64,000 nt of DNA. Source: Psychrobacter glacincola (GTDB lineage Bacteria; Pseudomonadota; Gammaproteobacteria; Pseudomonadales; Moraxellaceae). Below are positions 54,779 to 64,000 of the stretch, piece by piece. The stretch's first letter is position 1. Every line of letters starts with the position of its first letter. Under the pieces are notes generated by a model. That model was given only the letters and a program-made list of their open reading frames with translations. It ran no database searches and was not told where the DNA came from. A program made the translations under genes and the position numbers. The stretch covers positions 1-64,000 of the forward strand of contig NZ_CAJGZK010000012.1 of assembly GCF_904846215.1 (NCBI RefSeq), in the 5' to 3' direction.

Positions 54779-55648
54779 ATGAAACTTATTCAATTAACAG
54801 CAATTACTGCTGCCGTTTTAGCCTCAACTGCTGCTCTTGCAGCTGATCCAGTGATCGTCATCGATGGTAATAACGCTGTTGTATACGAAGCTGAGCCAGT
54901 AGCGGTTGCTTATCAAGCAGACGCCGGTTATGCCTACAATGCAGATGCTGGCGTGTTACGTAACACAACTGGCGCAGTCGTTGGTGGTACTAAGACTTTC
55001 TTCCAAACTGTTACTCATCCAGCAGCGATCAGCGCTGAAGTTGGTACATTAGGTTACGGTGCTAACATAGGTTATGCACTTAACGACAAGACTGAACTAC
55101 AAGCTGGTTGGGCAGGTGGCGATGTTGCTGATTTATTCGGCGGTGACTTTGATGCAAACGATGTAAACTACGAAGTAGAGACTGATTTTAGCAACCCGTA
55201 CCTAGGCGTACAATTACGTCCTATGGCGAACTGGTTTACAGTAGGTGCTGGTATCATTGTTCCTGATAACGAAATTAACGTAACTTCTAACCCTAATGGT
55301 GGCGTTTATAAAGTTGACGGCAAACAATATAATGCAGACGATGTAGGTACTTTAAAAGGTAGCCTTGAGCACCGTAACACGCTAGCTCCTTATGCTACTA
55401 TCGGCTTCCGTCCTAACATTACTAACAACTTTGGTTTGTTCGGCGAGATAGGTGCTGCATATATGGGTAAAACTGATGCAGAAGTTAGCACTGTTGGTGG
55501 CTCGAATGGTTTTATTAGAGATGAGAATGGCGTTGTAACAGGCGAAACTTCAGCAAGCGTTGCTAATAAAGCTGAAAAAGAATTAGAAGATGAAAACTAT
55601 GTCGAATGGTTACCAATTGTTAAAGTTGGTGCAACTTACCGCTTCTAA
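54779..55648 (+). CDS. Outer-membrane beta-barrel protein
   Basis: A 289-residue exported protein. The signal peptide is MKLIQLTAITAAVLASTAALA. Alternating aromatic/hydrophobic strands follow (LGYGANIGYALNDKTELQAGW, FTVGAGIIVP, APYATIGFRPNITNNFGLFGEIGAAYMG), ending in the barrel signature KVGATYRF with a terminal Phe. I do not recognise a named porin. A small OmpA- or OmpW-like barrel is plausible. ATG 54779 follows AGGAGAG; the frame is open upstream to 54713. A terminator follows at 55694-55724. Confidence 0.82.
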   Translation: MKLIQLTAITAAVLASTAALAADPVIVIDGNNAVVYEAEPVAVAYQADAGYAYNADAGVLRNTTGAVVGGTKTFFQTVTHPAAISAEVGTLGYGANIGYALNDKTELQAGWAGGDVADLFGGDFDANDVNYEVETDFSNPYLGVQLRPMANWFTVGAGIIVPDNEINVTSNPNGGVYKVDGKQYNADDVGTLKGSLEHRNTLAPYATIGFRPNITNNFGLFGEIGAAYMGKTDAEVSTVGGSNGFIRDENGVVTGETSASVANKAEKELEDENYVEWLPIVKVGATYRF

Positions 55649-55693
55649 TTTAATAACAGCTTTAATGTTGTTGTTAACAGAAGAATAAGTACG

Positions 55694-55724
55694 AAAAAAC
55701 GATCCTCTTGAGGGTCGTTTTTTT
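55694..55724 (+). terminator. Terminator of the outer-membrane protein gene
   Basis: AAAAACGATCCTC pairs with GAGGGTCGTTTTT (one T-G pair), T run following. Confidence 0.88.
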
Positions 55725-55742
55725 ATGTCTAAAATAAAGTAA

Positions 55743-55881
55743 TATAGTCAGTGAAGAGTAATATCGACACATTATGTATTGCTGGTATCAATTTTTCTTG
55801 TTTGCTGTGCCCATGCAGACAGAGGCTGCAAAAAAATTTGTACCAGCAGTACCGTAGCGTTTTTAGGGTATTTTGACTATA
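55743..55881 (+). repeat. TATAGTCA palindromic element, copy 14
   Basis: 139 bp, from TATAGTCA to TGACTATA, between the convergent barrel and PPTase genes. Arms are TTGCTGGTATC / GTACCAGCAGTA and the loop is intact. Confidence 0.87.
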
Positions 55882-55913
55882 GCTGTCATTTGCTATCTGG
55901 CACTTTGTATTTC

Positions 55914-56621
55914 TTAATAAACAATGACGGTTTGTTGCGAGGGAATAACAGCAATACGATAACCGCTATTATCGTCAGTTATCGCAAGCAAAGGAATACT
56001 GTCTGTAGAGTGCTTGATTAAGTTAGGAATAATAGCGGTGTAATCCATGCCCAAACCTTGAGCAAGCGTATATTGATGTATCTTTATAAAGCTCTCTTTT
56101 ATTTGCCAAAGCCGTTTGATGACATTATCACGCTTTATGATTGGCATGTCTTGCAAGATAGCGAGCTCCTTTGGGTGATAGAACCGCTTTGCTACCTGCC
56201 ATTTCACTTCTTTGACTTCGATATCGATACCCGATGCACGCTGGCGACTGAGAATGACAGCGACCTTGACGTATGGGTTATCCGAGTTTTCTATATCATT
56301 TTGCATGCGAGTAGCATTTTTATTACTGCCACTGCTATGGCTAAAACACACGTAATATTGGCTATGGGTCAGTCGATAAGGAAAGCTTGATTCATCCAAA
56401 ATATCGACGATAGCCAGTTTTTTTAGCAATGCCTGCAATAATAGTCGTACACCTGCACGTTGCTGCTGACGTTGGTTATAAGCAATTTGAGAGGCAGATA
56501 AGCAAGGATTGTTTTTTTGAATGTCGCAATAGGGAGCACGCAATTGAGCAGTCGCACACCATGTCATTGTCATGGGATCGAGCTCGGTATAGTTAGTATC
56601 ATGTAGCATTAAGTTTTGCAT
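55914..56621 (-). CDS. 4'-phosphopantetheinyl transferase (Sfp type)
   Basis: A 235-residue PPTase that would transfer phosphopantetheine from CoA to carrier proteins. The signature VAVILSRQRASGIDIEVKEV carries the magnesium-binding Asp, and LWQIKESFIKI is the W-x-x-KES motif. FSHSSG matches the N-terminal half signature. The size and two-part structure fit the Sfp/EntD type rather than AcpS. Target carrier protein genes are not in the window. Confidence 0.85.
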   Translation of the reverse strand: MQNLMLHDTNYTELDPMTMTWCATAQLRAPYCDIQKNNPCLSASQIAYNQRQQQRAGVRLLLQALLKKLAIVDILDESSFPYRLTHSQYYVCFSHSSGSNKNATRMQNDIENSDNPYVKVAVILSRQRASGIDIEVKEVKWQVAKRFYHPKELAILQDMPIIKRDNVIKRLWQIKESFIKIHQYTLAQGLGMDYTAIIPNLIKHSTDSIPLLAITDDNSGYRIAVIPSQQTVIVY

Positions 56622-56675
56622 AGTTTGTGTATTGTAGAAACTTATGGTTCATATCGCGATTTATTTTAGCCTAAC

Positions 56676-56708
56676 AAAAAGCCCAACAATAGGTTTGTTG
56701 GGCTTTTC
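56676..56708 (-). terminator. Terminator of pal
   Basis: AAAAGCCCAACAA pairs with TTGTTGGGCTTTT around a short loop. Confidence 0.9.
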
Positions 56709-56736
56709 AATGCTTATCATGTCTTATGCTATATGC

Positions 56737-57255
56737 TTAGTAAGACAGTTCAGCACGGCGGTTTTGGGCATAAGCATCTTCGCTCGTACCGGCAGCAGCA
56801 GGACGCTCTTCACCATAGCTGATGACACGGATGTTATTTGCTGCAACACCTTGAGCAGCAAGATAATCACGTGCTGCTTGGGCACGGCGCTCACCCAATG
56901 CGATGTTATATTCACGGCTACCGCGCTCATCGGTATGACCAGCAATAACCACACCCGCGTTTGGGTTGGATTTTAACAGACCGGCGTGTTGATTTAAGAC
57001 GCCCGCAGATTGTGAAGTGATTTCACTGCTATCAAAAGCAAAGTAAACAACCGCTTGTATGTTCTCAGCACCGGTGATGACTGCGTTTGAGTTGTCCACG
57101 ATGACTGCACCACTGTAGCCGACTTGACCACCTGGAATGCCTAGTGGGGCAACGACGACTTCAGAAGTAGCGCGCTTGGTGGCACAACCTGAAGCTAGAA
57201 CAACGGCGCTTGATAAGACAGCGAGGGCAGCGATTTTTGAAAAACTGGTTGACAT
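56737..57255 (-). CDS. pal: Peptidoglycan-associated OmpA-family lipoprotein
   Basis: A 172-residue lipoprotein. The signal sequence ends in lipobox VLASGC (Cys at about 24). The C-terminal OmpA domain (about 70-172) contains YFAFDSSEI, VVIAGHTDERGSREYNIALG and RRAELSY, which bind diaminopimelate in peptidoglycan. The length and the HTDERGS motif favour Pal of the Tol-Pal system, but the gene is not beside tolB or ybgF here, so it could be a Pal paralogue. GGAG lies upstream of ATG 57255. Confidence 0.85.
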   Translation of the reverse strand: MSTSFSKIAALAVLSSAVVLASGCATKRATSEVVVAPLGIPGGQVGYSGAVIVDNSNAVITGAENIQAVVYFAFDSSEITSQSAGVLNQHAGLLKSNPNAGVVIAGHTDERGSREYNIALGERRAQAARDYLAAQGVAANNIRVISYGEERPAAAGTSEDAYAQNRRAELSY

Positions 57256-57634
57256 AATAAGCTCCAAAAATTTTATTTCATTGAATTTGTTGTTGTAAAT
57301 TGCTTACGATAAAACTTGGGCAATTGCTGTCTATAATATACTAAATGTTACTTTATGTAAGTACTATTACTGTAAATAATGCTAGAGTTTACAAATAGAT
57401 ATAATGCGCATTACGCCAAGATTTACGTCATTATATAGGGATTCTTATCGTCGTTACGGTCTTATTTTAATTTATCGGCACCCTTGAAATTTGGTGCTTT
57501 AGGTCAATGTAGCTAGGTATCTTAGATATTATGACAGTCACTAAGTGCTGCTTAATTACTGCTTAAGTGCCGCTTAATTACTGCTGTAAAAGTTGTTATA
57601 AATATAACCATCATAAAAACCAATAGGAATCTAT
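57256..57634. other. 379-bp divergent region between pal and pepN
   Basis: Carries a perfectly adjacent tandem duplication at 57543-57586 and otherwise AT-rich DNA presumed to hold both promoters. No confident box is seen. Confidence 0.5.
57543..57586. repeat. Tandem 22-bp duplication upstream of pepN
   Basis: AAGTGCTGCTTAATTACTGC plus TT is followed directly by AAGTGCCGCTTAATTACTGC plus TG, two differences in 22. It ends 48 bp before the pepN start and could affect its leader or be a recent duplication. Confidence 0.9.
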
Positions 57635-60277
57635 ATGTCTACCGCTGAAAACGATGCGCAAATCATCAATGCTGAAATGCCTGATGTACCTCTCCATACG
57701 CCTGATAAAATCAATTTAAAAGACTATCAAAAGCCAAGCTTCGATGTTGAAACTGTCAGCTTAGATATCAAGTTATTTGAAGACCATGCTCAGGTAGACA
57801 GTACTCTAAAAATGGTACGTCAAGGCACAGGCGATATCGTTCTATTTGGTGAAGACTTAGAGCTGTTGGCTCTAATGATGAATGGTAAGGCATTGACAGC
57901 TGAGCACTATGAGCTGTCAGCAGGTAAGCTTACGATTGGTGATGCTCCTGATGAGGTAACATTGGCGCTTCAAGTACGTATCTGCCCACAGACCAACACT
58001 GCGCTTGAAGGGTTTTATGTGGCGGGCAGTGGTGATGAGACGATGTTTGTCACCCAGTGCGAGCCGGAAGGTTTTCGTAAAATCACTTTTTATCCAGACC
58101 GCCCTGACGTACTCGCGATATTTACCACTCGCCTTGAAGCTGACAAGCGCTATCCAACGCTATTAGCCAATGGTAATTTGCTCGAAGCGGGCGAGGTCAC
58201 AGACGCACCAGACCGTCATTATGCTATTTGGCATGATCCAACCAATAAGCCAAGCTATCTGTTTGCCTGCGTGGTTGCCGACTTAGATGTATTGGCTGAT
58301 AGCTATACCACCAGTGAAGGTCGTAAGGTACTGCTTGAAGTATATGCAAAGTCCGCCGATATCGATAAGTGTGATGTTGGTATGCAAGCGCTCAAGGATT
58401 CGATGCAATGGGATGAGGTCAATTACGGCCGTGCTTACGACTTAGACCGTTATATGATCGTTGCAGTCAGTCAATTTAATATGGGGGCGATGGAAAATAA
58501 AGGGCTAAATATCTTTAATACTGCCTGTGTATTATCGAGCCCCGAAACGACAACGGATACCCGTAGTTTTAGCGTAAAAGCCATCATCGCCCATGAGTAT
58601 TTCCATAATTGGACGGGCAATCGTATCACTTGCCGTGATTGGTTTCAGTTATGTTTAAAAGAGGGCTTTACCGTTTATCGTGATCAGTCGTTTTCAGCGG
58701 ACCAACAATCAAGTGCTGTGCAACGTATCGATGACGTCGCGACTTTGCGTGCCCATCAGTTTGCAGAGGATGCAGGACCACTTGCCCATCCTGTACGTCC
58801 TGAGAGTTTTGTTGAGATTAATAATTTTTATACCACCACCGTCTATGAAAAAGGCGCTGAAATTGTCCGTATGATAGCCAATACCTTGGGAGCAGACGAT
58901 TTCCGAAAAGGGACGGACGAGTATTTCCGTCGCTACGATGGTCAAGCAGTGACCGTTGAAGATTTTTTATCTGCGCTCAGTATTACTAACAGTAAGGTGG
59001 AAGACTTTATCGATTGGTATCGCCAGCCGGGTACGCCAGTAGTGTCCGGTCATCAAAACTATGATAGTGCTGCGCAAACGTTAACTATTACATTAAGTCA
59101 GAAAACTCGCCATGTCAGCGGCTTTGATGCGCCAAGACCGTTGCCAATTCCAGTCGCAACGGCATTATTCGATAAAGAAAGCGGTAAAATTATTGCTGAG
59201 CGTATGTTGTTGCTCGATCAAGCCGAGCAAACCTTTACTTTTGAAAATGTAGCGAGCGAGCCTATCGTATCTTTGCTACGTGATTTTAGTGCACCTGTGC
59301 AGCTAAACTATGATTATCAAGATGAAGATTTGGCGTTTTTACTCAAATATGAGACCAATGGCTTTAATCGCTGGCAAGTGACGCAAATGCTGGTCAACCG
59401 TATTTTATTGCCGACGCAAGGCGCGAAAAGCAGTCCTGATGTCTATCTAGCGGCATTGGCGCAGACATTGCCAGTGCTAGCAAGTGAGGATGCGATGCTG
59501 GCGGCGCGTTTACTCGATATTCCCTCAGCGCAGGAATTGGCGGCGGCTATTTCTAAAGATTATGATCCAGAGTTGGTCAAAGCGCAGCGTGAAGGCTTGT
59601 ATCAGCAGCTGGCGGAGGCGTTAAAAGATCAATGGGGCGTGCTTTACAAACAGCTGCCTTTACAATCTTATGAAGACAACGCACAAGCTCGCGGCAAACG
59701 GGCATTACGTAATGTGGTGCTCGATATGGCATTGACGGCGAAGGTGGCAGGCGCTGGAGAGTGGGCGCAGCAGCAGTACGATAATGCCAGCTGTATGACG
59801 GAACGTTTTGGGGCACTAAAAGCGATGGTGAATCATCAAGTAATCAATGCTGATGCGTATTTGGCAGAATTTTATCAGCGTTTTCAAACGGATGATTTGG
59901 TGATTGATTTGTGGTTTAGTGTCCAAGCATCTGCTGAAAACGTCAATGCTGATGTCATAAAATCACTATTAGCGCACGAAGATTTTGATTGGAATACGCC
60001 CAATCGTGTGCGTTCAGTCATCAGCGCCTTTACCTCGCAGCCGACCGCATTATGGACGCAAGAAGGTTTAGATATCTATACAGACGTGATTAAGAAGCTG
60101 GATGACTCCAACCCGATGATAGCCTCGCGCTTATTACAAGTGCTGGCGCGTTGGAATACGTTAGCTGAACCACGCCGTCAAATGGCGCATGCGCAGCTCC
60201 TTGATGTACAGCAGCAGGTATCCTCTAAGCATGTGCATGAGAGTTTAAGCAGTGTACTTGGTGCAGCAACTGCGTAG
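57635..60277 (+). CDS. pepN: Aminopeptidase N
   Basis: An 880-residue M1 zinc aminopeptidase that trims N-terminal residues from peptides in the cytoplasm. The exopeptidase motif GAMENKGLNIFN precedes the zinc site HEYFHNWTGNRI...LKEGFTVYRD (HExxH with a distal Glu). The N-terminal beta domain and C-terminal helical domain are complete, so length matches E. coli-type PepN. It begins MSTAENDAQI, with TAGGAA upstream of the ATG. A strong terminator follows. Confidence 0.96.
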   Translation: MSTAENDAQIINAEMPDVPLHTPDKINLKDYQKPSFDVETVSLDIKLFEDHAQVDSTLKMVRQGTGDIVLFGEDLELLALMMNGKALTAEHYELSAGKLTIGDAPDEVTLALQVRICPQTNTALEGFYVAGSGDETMFVTQCEPEGFRKITFYPDRPDVLAIFTTRLEADKRYPTLLANGNLLEAGEVTDAPDRHYAIWHDPTNKPSYLFACVVADLDVLADSYTTSEGRKVLLEVYAKSADIDKCDVGMQALKDSMQWDEVNYGRAYDLDRYMIVAVSQFNMGAMENKGLNIFNTACVLSSPETTTDTRSFSVKAIIAHEYFHNWTGNRITCRDWFQLCLKEGFTVYRDQSFSADQQSSAVQRIDDVATLRAHQFAEDAGPLAHPVRPESFVEINNFYTTTVYEKGAEIVRMIANTLGADDFRKGTDEYFRRYDGQAVTVEDFLSALSITNSKVEDFIDWYRQPGTPVVSGHQNYDSAAQTLTITLSQKTRHVSGFDAPRPLPIPVATALFDKESGKIIAERMLLLDQAEQTFTFENVASEPIVSLLRDFSAPVQLNYDYQDEDLAFLLKYETNGFNRWQVTQMLVNRILLPTQGAKSSPDVYLAALAQTLPVLASEDAMLAARLLDIPSAQELAAAISKDYDPELVKAQREGLYQQLAEALKDQWGVLYKQLPLQSYEDNAQARGKRALRNVVLDMALTAKVAGAGEWAQQQYDNASCMTERFGALKAMVNHQVINADAYLAEFYQRFQTDDLVIDLWFSVQASAENVNADVIKSLLAHEDFDWNTPNRVRSVISAFTSQPTALWTQEGLDIYTDVIKKLDDSNPMIASRLLQVLARWNTLAEPRRQMAHAQLLDVQQQVSSKHVHESLSSVLGAATA

Positions 60278-60313
60278 AGTTTCTTAGAAAACTAAAATTC
60301 TAATCTTAACAAT

Positions 60314-60355
60314 GAAAAAAGCCCGTCTGACAATCTAGTGTCAAACGGGCTTTTT
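60314..60355. terminator. Bidirectional terminator
   Basis: AAAAAGCCCGT...TGA pairs with TCA...ACGGGCTTTTT between pepN and the convergent DAHP synthase gene. Confidence 0.88.
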
Positions 60356-60385
60356 GATAAATAGCTATTATTGGATAAGTAGCTA

Positions 60386-61468
60386 TTAGCGGTTAGGTAG
60401 AATGTCTTTGACCGTATCACGTAAGCTATGTAGTGCTGTGACCGTGCTGTCCCAATCTAGGCAACCATCAGTAATCGACATGCCGTATTCGAGCGCGTCC
60501 AAATCAGCAGTCAGCTCTTGGCGACCGCCTTTTAAGTGGCTCTCAACCATCATACCAATGATAGATTTGTTGCCATTTTTAATTTGCTCTGCGACGTTTT
60601 GGATGACCATCGGTTGCAAATAAGGGTCTTTACCAGAGTTGGCATGACTTGAGTCAATCATAATCTTGCTACTGGTTTTGCCTTTAGCGAGTGCATCTTC
60701 TACTTGAGCAACTGCCGTTTCATCGTAGTTGGGCTTACCGTTACCACCACGTAATACCACGTGAGCATAAGGGTTACCTTTAGATTTGATGATAGACACC
60801 TTGCCATCAGATGACAGACCTAAAAAGCTATGACCCGCTTTTACCGCTTGCATGGCGTTGACCGCGACAGTCATGCCACCATCGGTACCATTTTTAAAGC
60901 CAACTGGACACGATAAGCCTGAGCTCATCTCACGATGCGTTTGGCTCTCGGTAGTACGGGCGCCAATCGCTGACCAGCTGATCAAGTCCTGCATGTACTG
61001 CGGCGTGTTCGGATCAAGTGCTTCGGTGGCACAAGGCAGCCCTTTTTCATTGAGATCAAGCAGTAGTTTACGGGCCGTACGCAGACCTTTTTCGATATCA
61101 AAGCTGTCATTCATATCAGGGTCGTTAATCATGCCCTTCCAGCCAACGGTCGTGCGCGGCTTCTCAAAATAGACACGCATCACAACAAATACGCTGTCTT
61201 CAATCTCTTTTGCCAATATCGCTAAGCGATCGGCATATTCGTGCGCGGCTTTGATGTCATGAATAGAGCAAGGACCAACCACCACAAACAGACGCTTGTC
61301 TTTGCCATCCAAGATGTTTTGGATAGTGTGACGACCATTTAAAACGGTTTTATAGGCTTCGTTTGATAAAGGAAGTTCGGTTTTTAGCTCATTGGGTGTG
61401 ATTAAAGGAATAAATTTTTCAATATTCACGTCGTCAATTTCTACATTATGGGTAGCGGCTGTTATCAT
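60386..61468 (-). CDS. 3-deoxy-7-phosphoheptulonate synthase (class I)
   Basis: First step of aromatic amino acid synthesis, joining phosphoenolpyruvate and erythrose-4-phosphate. The 360 residues are of the AroF/G/H type: VVVGPCSIHD, RVYFEKPRTTVGWKGMINDP, LPCATEALDP, GARTTESQTHREMSSGLSCP and MIDSSHANSGKDP. The metal ligands (Cys of GPCSIHD, His of DSSHAN, and later Glu and Asp) are present. The feedback amino acid cannot be told from sequence. It is monocistronic, convergent with pepN. Confidence 0.94.
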   Translation of the reverse strand: MITAATHNVEIDDVNIEKFIPLITPNELKTELPLSNEAYKTVLNGRHTIQNILDGKDKRLFVVVGPCSIHDIKAAHEYADRLAILAKEIEDSVFVVMRVYFEKPRTTVGWKGMINDPDMNDSFDIEKGLRTARKLLLDLNEKGLPCATEALDPNTPQYMQDLISWSAIGARTTESQTHREMSSGLSCPVGFKNGTDGGMTVAVNAMQAVKAGHSFLGLSSDGKVSIIKSKGNPYAHVVLRGGNGKPNYDETAVAQVEDALAKGKTSSKIMIDSSHANSGKDPYLQPMVIQNVAEQIKNGNKSIIGMMVESHLKGGRQELTADLDALEYGMSITDGCLDWDSTVTALHSLRDTVKDILPNR

Positions 61469-61832
61469 GATTATATATCGTCTAGCTGATTTATAGGAAC
61501 TTTCATTATGCGGACAAAACTACCGGTTGACAAGGGCAGTCGAGCAGTTAATTGACTTATAACTGGAATGCTGATGCGAAAACTTGGTTATACTTAATAA
61601 TTGTAGGCAGGATAAAGAGACGTTTATAGCGCTAGATTTCATCGGGCAACTTCGCTATTTTTATCATCGTCACGTATGATGGCAGTATAAATGGCTGAAT
61701 TTAAGCACCGCAAACGCCGCTGATTATGATGCTGCGTGTCCTATGATGGATACCCTGTGCTATATTTTATCATATCCATGTTTTCTCCCTTGTACGACTT
61801 TCACTGTTACACTTAATTATTAAGAGCTTGTC
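61469..61832. other. 364-bp divergent region between the DAHP synthase gene and lpxB
   Basis: No gene, palindromic element or reliable hairpin. TTGACA at 61527 and TATAAC at 61558 are too far apart for one promoter. Confidence 0.5.
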
Positions 61833-63137
61833 ATGACCGATACCGTTACCCTTCAGCCTGATTTAACTGCGCCATTTGATACTTACGAGTTGGCTACTGT
61901 AACGCGTGAGCCGCTCGTTATCGGTATCGTCGCTGGTGAAGTGTCAGGTGATAGCTTGGGTGCAGATTTGATGCAGCAGATGAACAATCTACGTGACGAT
62001 ATCGTTTGGGTCGGAGTTGGCGGCACCAAGATGCAAGCACAAGGGCTGAATAGTATTTTTCCACTGTCTCGTTTGGCAGTGATGGGTCTGGTAGAAGTCA
62101 TGGGGCAATTGCCTGATTTGCTTAAGGCGCGCCGTGAATTATTGACTGCTTTTAAAACAGCGGATATTGATTGGTTTATTGGCATAGATGCCCCTGATTT
62201 TAATCTACGAGTCTCTAAAAAACTCAAGCCTAAAGGCGTATTTTGCGTGCAATATGTTAGTCCCTCTATCTGGGCTTGGCGTGAGTCGCGTATCCATAAT
62301 ATTAAAGCGGCAACCCATTTGGTACTGTGTCTGTTTCCATTTGAGCTGCCCGTTTACGAGCGTTATAACCATCCGGCGATATGTGTCGGACATCCACTGA
62401 TGCATACCATTGATCAGTCACTACTCGAGATACCCATCAATCAGCGCCGTAGTGAGCTGGTTTGGCACAATGATGGCTTGCAGCAGTTTTTTATCGAACG
62501 CTTTGATGAGGTCAGCCAGCTTATTTGTGTCATGCCCGGCTCACGCCGCGGCGAGATAACGGCTATTTTGCCACTGATGTTAGATGGCATTCAAAAGCTG
62601 ATCTTATTAGACCCAAAGCTTTGCTTTATCATTCCTACTGTCGATCAAAATCATCAATATATCGTTCAAGACGTCATTGATCAGCGCTCAGAGCAGCTGC
62701 GTGCCGCTATCGTGGTGGTCTATGATGATAGTCAGCCTACCTTTAGTCAGCAGGCGATGGCGGCATCAGATATCGTAATGTTAGCCTCAGGTACGGCAAC
62801 GCTTGAGGCGATGCTGCTTGAGCGTCCGATGGTCGTCGTCTATCAGTTGAATCAGCTGACCTATCAGATTGCTAAGCGTCTGGTCAAAGTGCCCTATGTG
62901 GGCTTGCCAAACATTTTGGCGGCTACCGCGATTGTACCGGAGCTGATTCAAGAACAGGCAAGTGGCGACAATATCTGCCGTACCGTCATGCGCCTACTGC
63001 AGCCACGTGCTTACGCGGAGCAATTGAATGCGCTGATTCAAACCAAGCATCTTTTGCAACAGCAAAGCAATCATGAGCCTGCCAATAGCGTGATTGAACA
63101 ATGGTATCTGCAAAATCATCCGTCAAAAACGCTGTAG
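61833..63137 (+). CDS. lpxB: Lipid-A-disaccharide synthase
   Basis: Glycosyltransferase (GT19) that joins UDP-2,3-diacylglucosamine and lipid X to form the lipid A disaccharide on the inner-membrane surface. The 434 residues include [17 protein letters not shown], the [17 protein letters not shown] motif, [15 protein letters not shown], the GHPLMHTI loop, [10 protein letters not shown], and the C-terminal [28 protein letters not shown]. About 25 extra N-terminal residues precede the core. rnhB follows 52 bp downstream, a common order in this group. Confidence 0.95.
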   Translation: MTDTVTLQPDLTAPFDTYELATVTREPLVIGIVAGEVSGDSLGADLMQQMNNLRDDIVWVGVGGTKMQAQGLNSIFPLSRLAVMGLVEVMGQLPDLLKARRELLTAFKTADIDWFIGIDAPDFNLRVSKKLKPKGVFCVQYVSPSIWAWRESRIHNIKAATHLVLCLFPFELPVYERYNHPAICVGHPLMHTIDQSLLEIPINQRRSELVWHNDGLQQFFIERFDEVSQLICVMPGSRRGEITAILPLMLDGIQKLILLDPKLCFIIPTVDQNHQYIVQDVIDQRSEQLRAAIVVVYDDSQPTFSQQAMAASDIVMLASGTATLEAMLLERPMVVVYQLNQLTYQIAKRLVKVPYVGLPNILAATAIVPELIQEQASGDNICRTVMRLLQPRAYAEQLNALIQTKHLLQQQSNHEPANSVIEQWYLQNHPSKTL

Positions 63138-63189
63138 AACTAGTAAGCGAATTCACCTTATATCTCATATACATAAGACCGTAAAATCA

Positions 63190-64000
63190 ATGAATAGCAT
63201 GCCACATACAGAGAACCATATCTTACAGATCAAACGCAGTATCGAGCAGATTGATATAAAAGGACAATATATTAATCTGGCATCTCCCATTTATTTATCT
63301 GGTCAATTTAATATCACTGAATTACTCGCTCAGTATTCGAATAATATTGCGCAGGGTGATGCGGGCTCAGCGCTCCAGATTGGGGTAGATGAAGCAGGGC
63401 GTGGACCATTATTGGGCAGCGTCAATGTTGCGTCGGCAATATTACCACGTGCTTGGTCAGGACTGATTGAAGAGCAGCCCCTCAAAGACACGCCCTTATC
63501 GATACTGACCGACTCCAAGCAGTTGAGCGAAAAAAAGCGCGATACCCTTTATCCATTGGTTCAGCAGTATGCGCTGGGTTTTATCATTGCTGATATTCCA
63601 GCGGCAGTCATTGATCAGGTAAATATCTTGCAAGCCACTATGCTTGGTATGCGTTTATGTACTGAGATGTTATTAGAGGCGATAGCCGCACATCTTGGCA
63701 CACCTATGCTGAAAGTTGAGGTTTTATTCGATGGGAATCGCTGTCCTGAATTGAATTATGCAAGGCTCGAGGGGTTAGGAATAAAAGAATCGATGATTGA
63801 TTGCCAAGCGTGGGTCAAGGGTGATGCACGTCATACCAGTATTGCCGCCGCAAGTATCTTGGCAAAAGTCAGCCGTGATACAACGATGTATACGCTCGAT
63901 GCTCAGCATCCTGAGTATGGGATTGCCAAACATAAAGGCTACCCAACCAAAGCGCACCTCGAAGCGATTGAAACATATGGCGTGTTGCCCGCTCATAGAC
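63190..64000 (+). CDS. rnhB: Ribonuclease HII (3' end beyond window)
   Basis: Removes RNA from RNA-DNA hybrids and misincorporated ribonucleotides. ATG 63190 opens a frame that runs to the window edge, so the last residues are missing. Catalytic acidic residues lie in [32 protein letters not shown] and [31 protein letters not shown] and the terminal [22 protein letters not shown] are family-typical. About 60 residues precede the catalytic core, longer than usual, so an internal start is possible. It is probably cotranscribed with lpxB. Confidence 0.93.
   Translation, partial: MNSMPHTENHILQIKRSIEQIDIKGQYINLASPIYLSGQFNITELLAQYSNNIAQGDAGSALQIGVDEAGRGPLLGSVNVASAILPRAWSGLIEEQPLKDTPLSILTDSKQLSEKKRDTLYPLVQQYALGFIIADIPAAVIDQVNILQATMLGMRLCTEMLLEAIAAHLGTPMLKVEVLFDGNRCPELNYARLEGLGIKESMIDCQAWVKGDARHTSIAAASILAKVSRDTTMYTLDAQHPEYGIAKHKGYPTKAHLEAIETYGVLPAHR

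Noticed and set aside
61527..61563. TTGACA and TATAAC as an lpxB promoter
   Set aside because: Spacing is 25 bp, outside the usual 16-19 bp.

Overview
The window looks like a piece of a gammaproteobacterial chromosome from Moraxellaceae, most probably Psychrobacter. This is inferred from the moderate AT content, the gene complement and a Moraxella/Psychrobacter-type secreted polyester hydrolase. No prophage, CRISPR array or complete insertion sequence is visible. No database search was possible, so gene names rest on motif recognition.

Layout. 1-650: end of an unknown gene, IS-like end repeats and the first copy of a dispersed palindromic repeat. 650-11,000: L,D-transpeptidase, infA, truA, asparaginase, a FimV pilus/polarity protein split into two ORFs, queA and dinB. 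11,500-22,900: a phenylalanine/tyrosine catabolic region. PhhA/PhhB make tyrosine, an aromatic aminotransferase and Hpd give homogentisate, and MaiA and FahA finish the pathway. IclR and LysR regulators and an NhaC-type antiporter accompany them. No classical homogentisate dioxygenase is present, but a VOC-fold protein with a dioxygenase-like metal triad lies next to fahA. 22,900-29,900: nitroreductase, tRNA-Leu(CAA), ferredoxin-NADP reductase, TrmO, GspE, TatD and a TetR regulator. 30,000-33,200: type II secretion minor pseudopilins GspH, I, J and K. 33,300-39,700: FabR-like regulator, dGTPase, YchF, an NsrR-like regulator with a long insertion, an ankyrin lipoprotein and a TPR-like protein. 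40,100-41,200: secreted polyester hydrolase of the PETase/cutinase family beside gene debris. 41,600-47,100: MFS exporter, AlkK-like acyl-CoA ligase, propionyl-CoA synthetase. 47,300-54,100: valine/isobutyrate catabolism (MmsA, acyl-CoA dehydrogenase, a deleted enoyl-CoA hydratase, HIBYL-CoA hydrolase, MmsB) followed by a convergent IclR regulator. 54,700-64,000: outer-membrane barrel, Sfp-type PPTase, Pal, PepN, AroG, LpxB and a truncated RnhB.

The strongest unexplained signal is a family of 14 dispersed elements of about 140 bp. They have TATAGTCA/TGACTATA ends, a long internal palindrome and a conserved loop. The stem arms differ between copies but remain complementary, which suggests selection on a hairpin. 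Thirteen of the 14 point the same way regardless of gene direction. Other points of interest are the split FimV, the polyester hydrolase, the candidate unusual ring-cleavage enzyme, the 44-residue insertion in the NsrR cluster region, the enoyl-CoA hydratase pseudogene and a hexanucleotide microsatellite inside queA.
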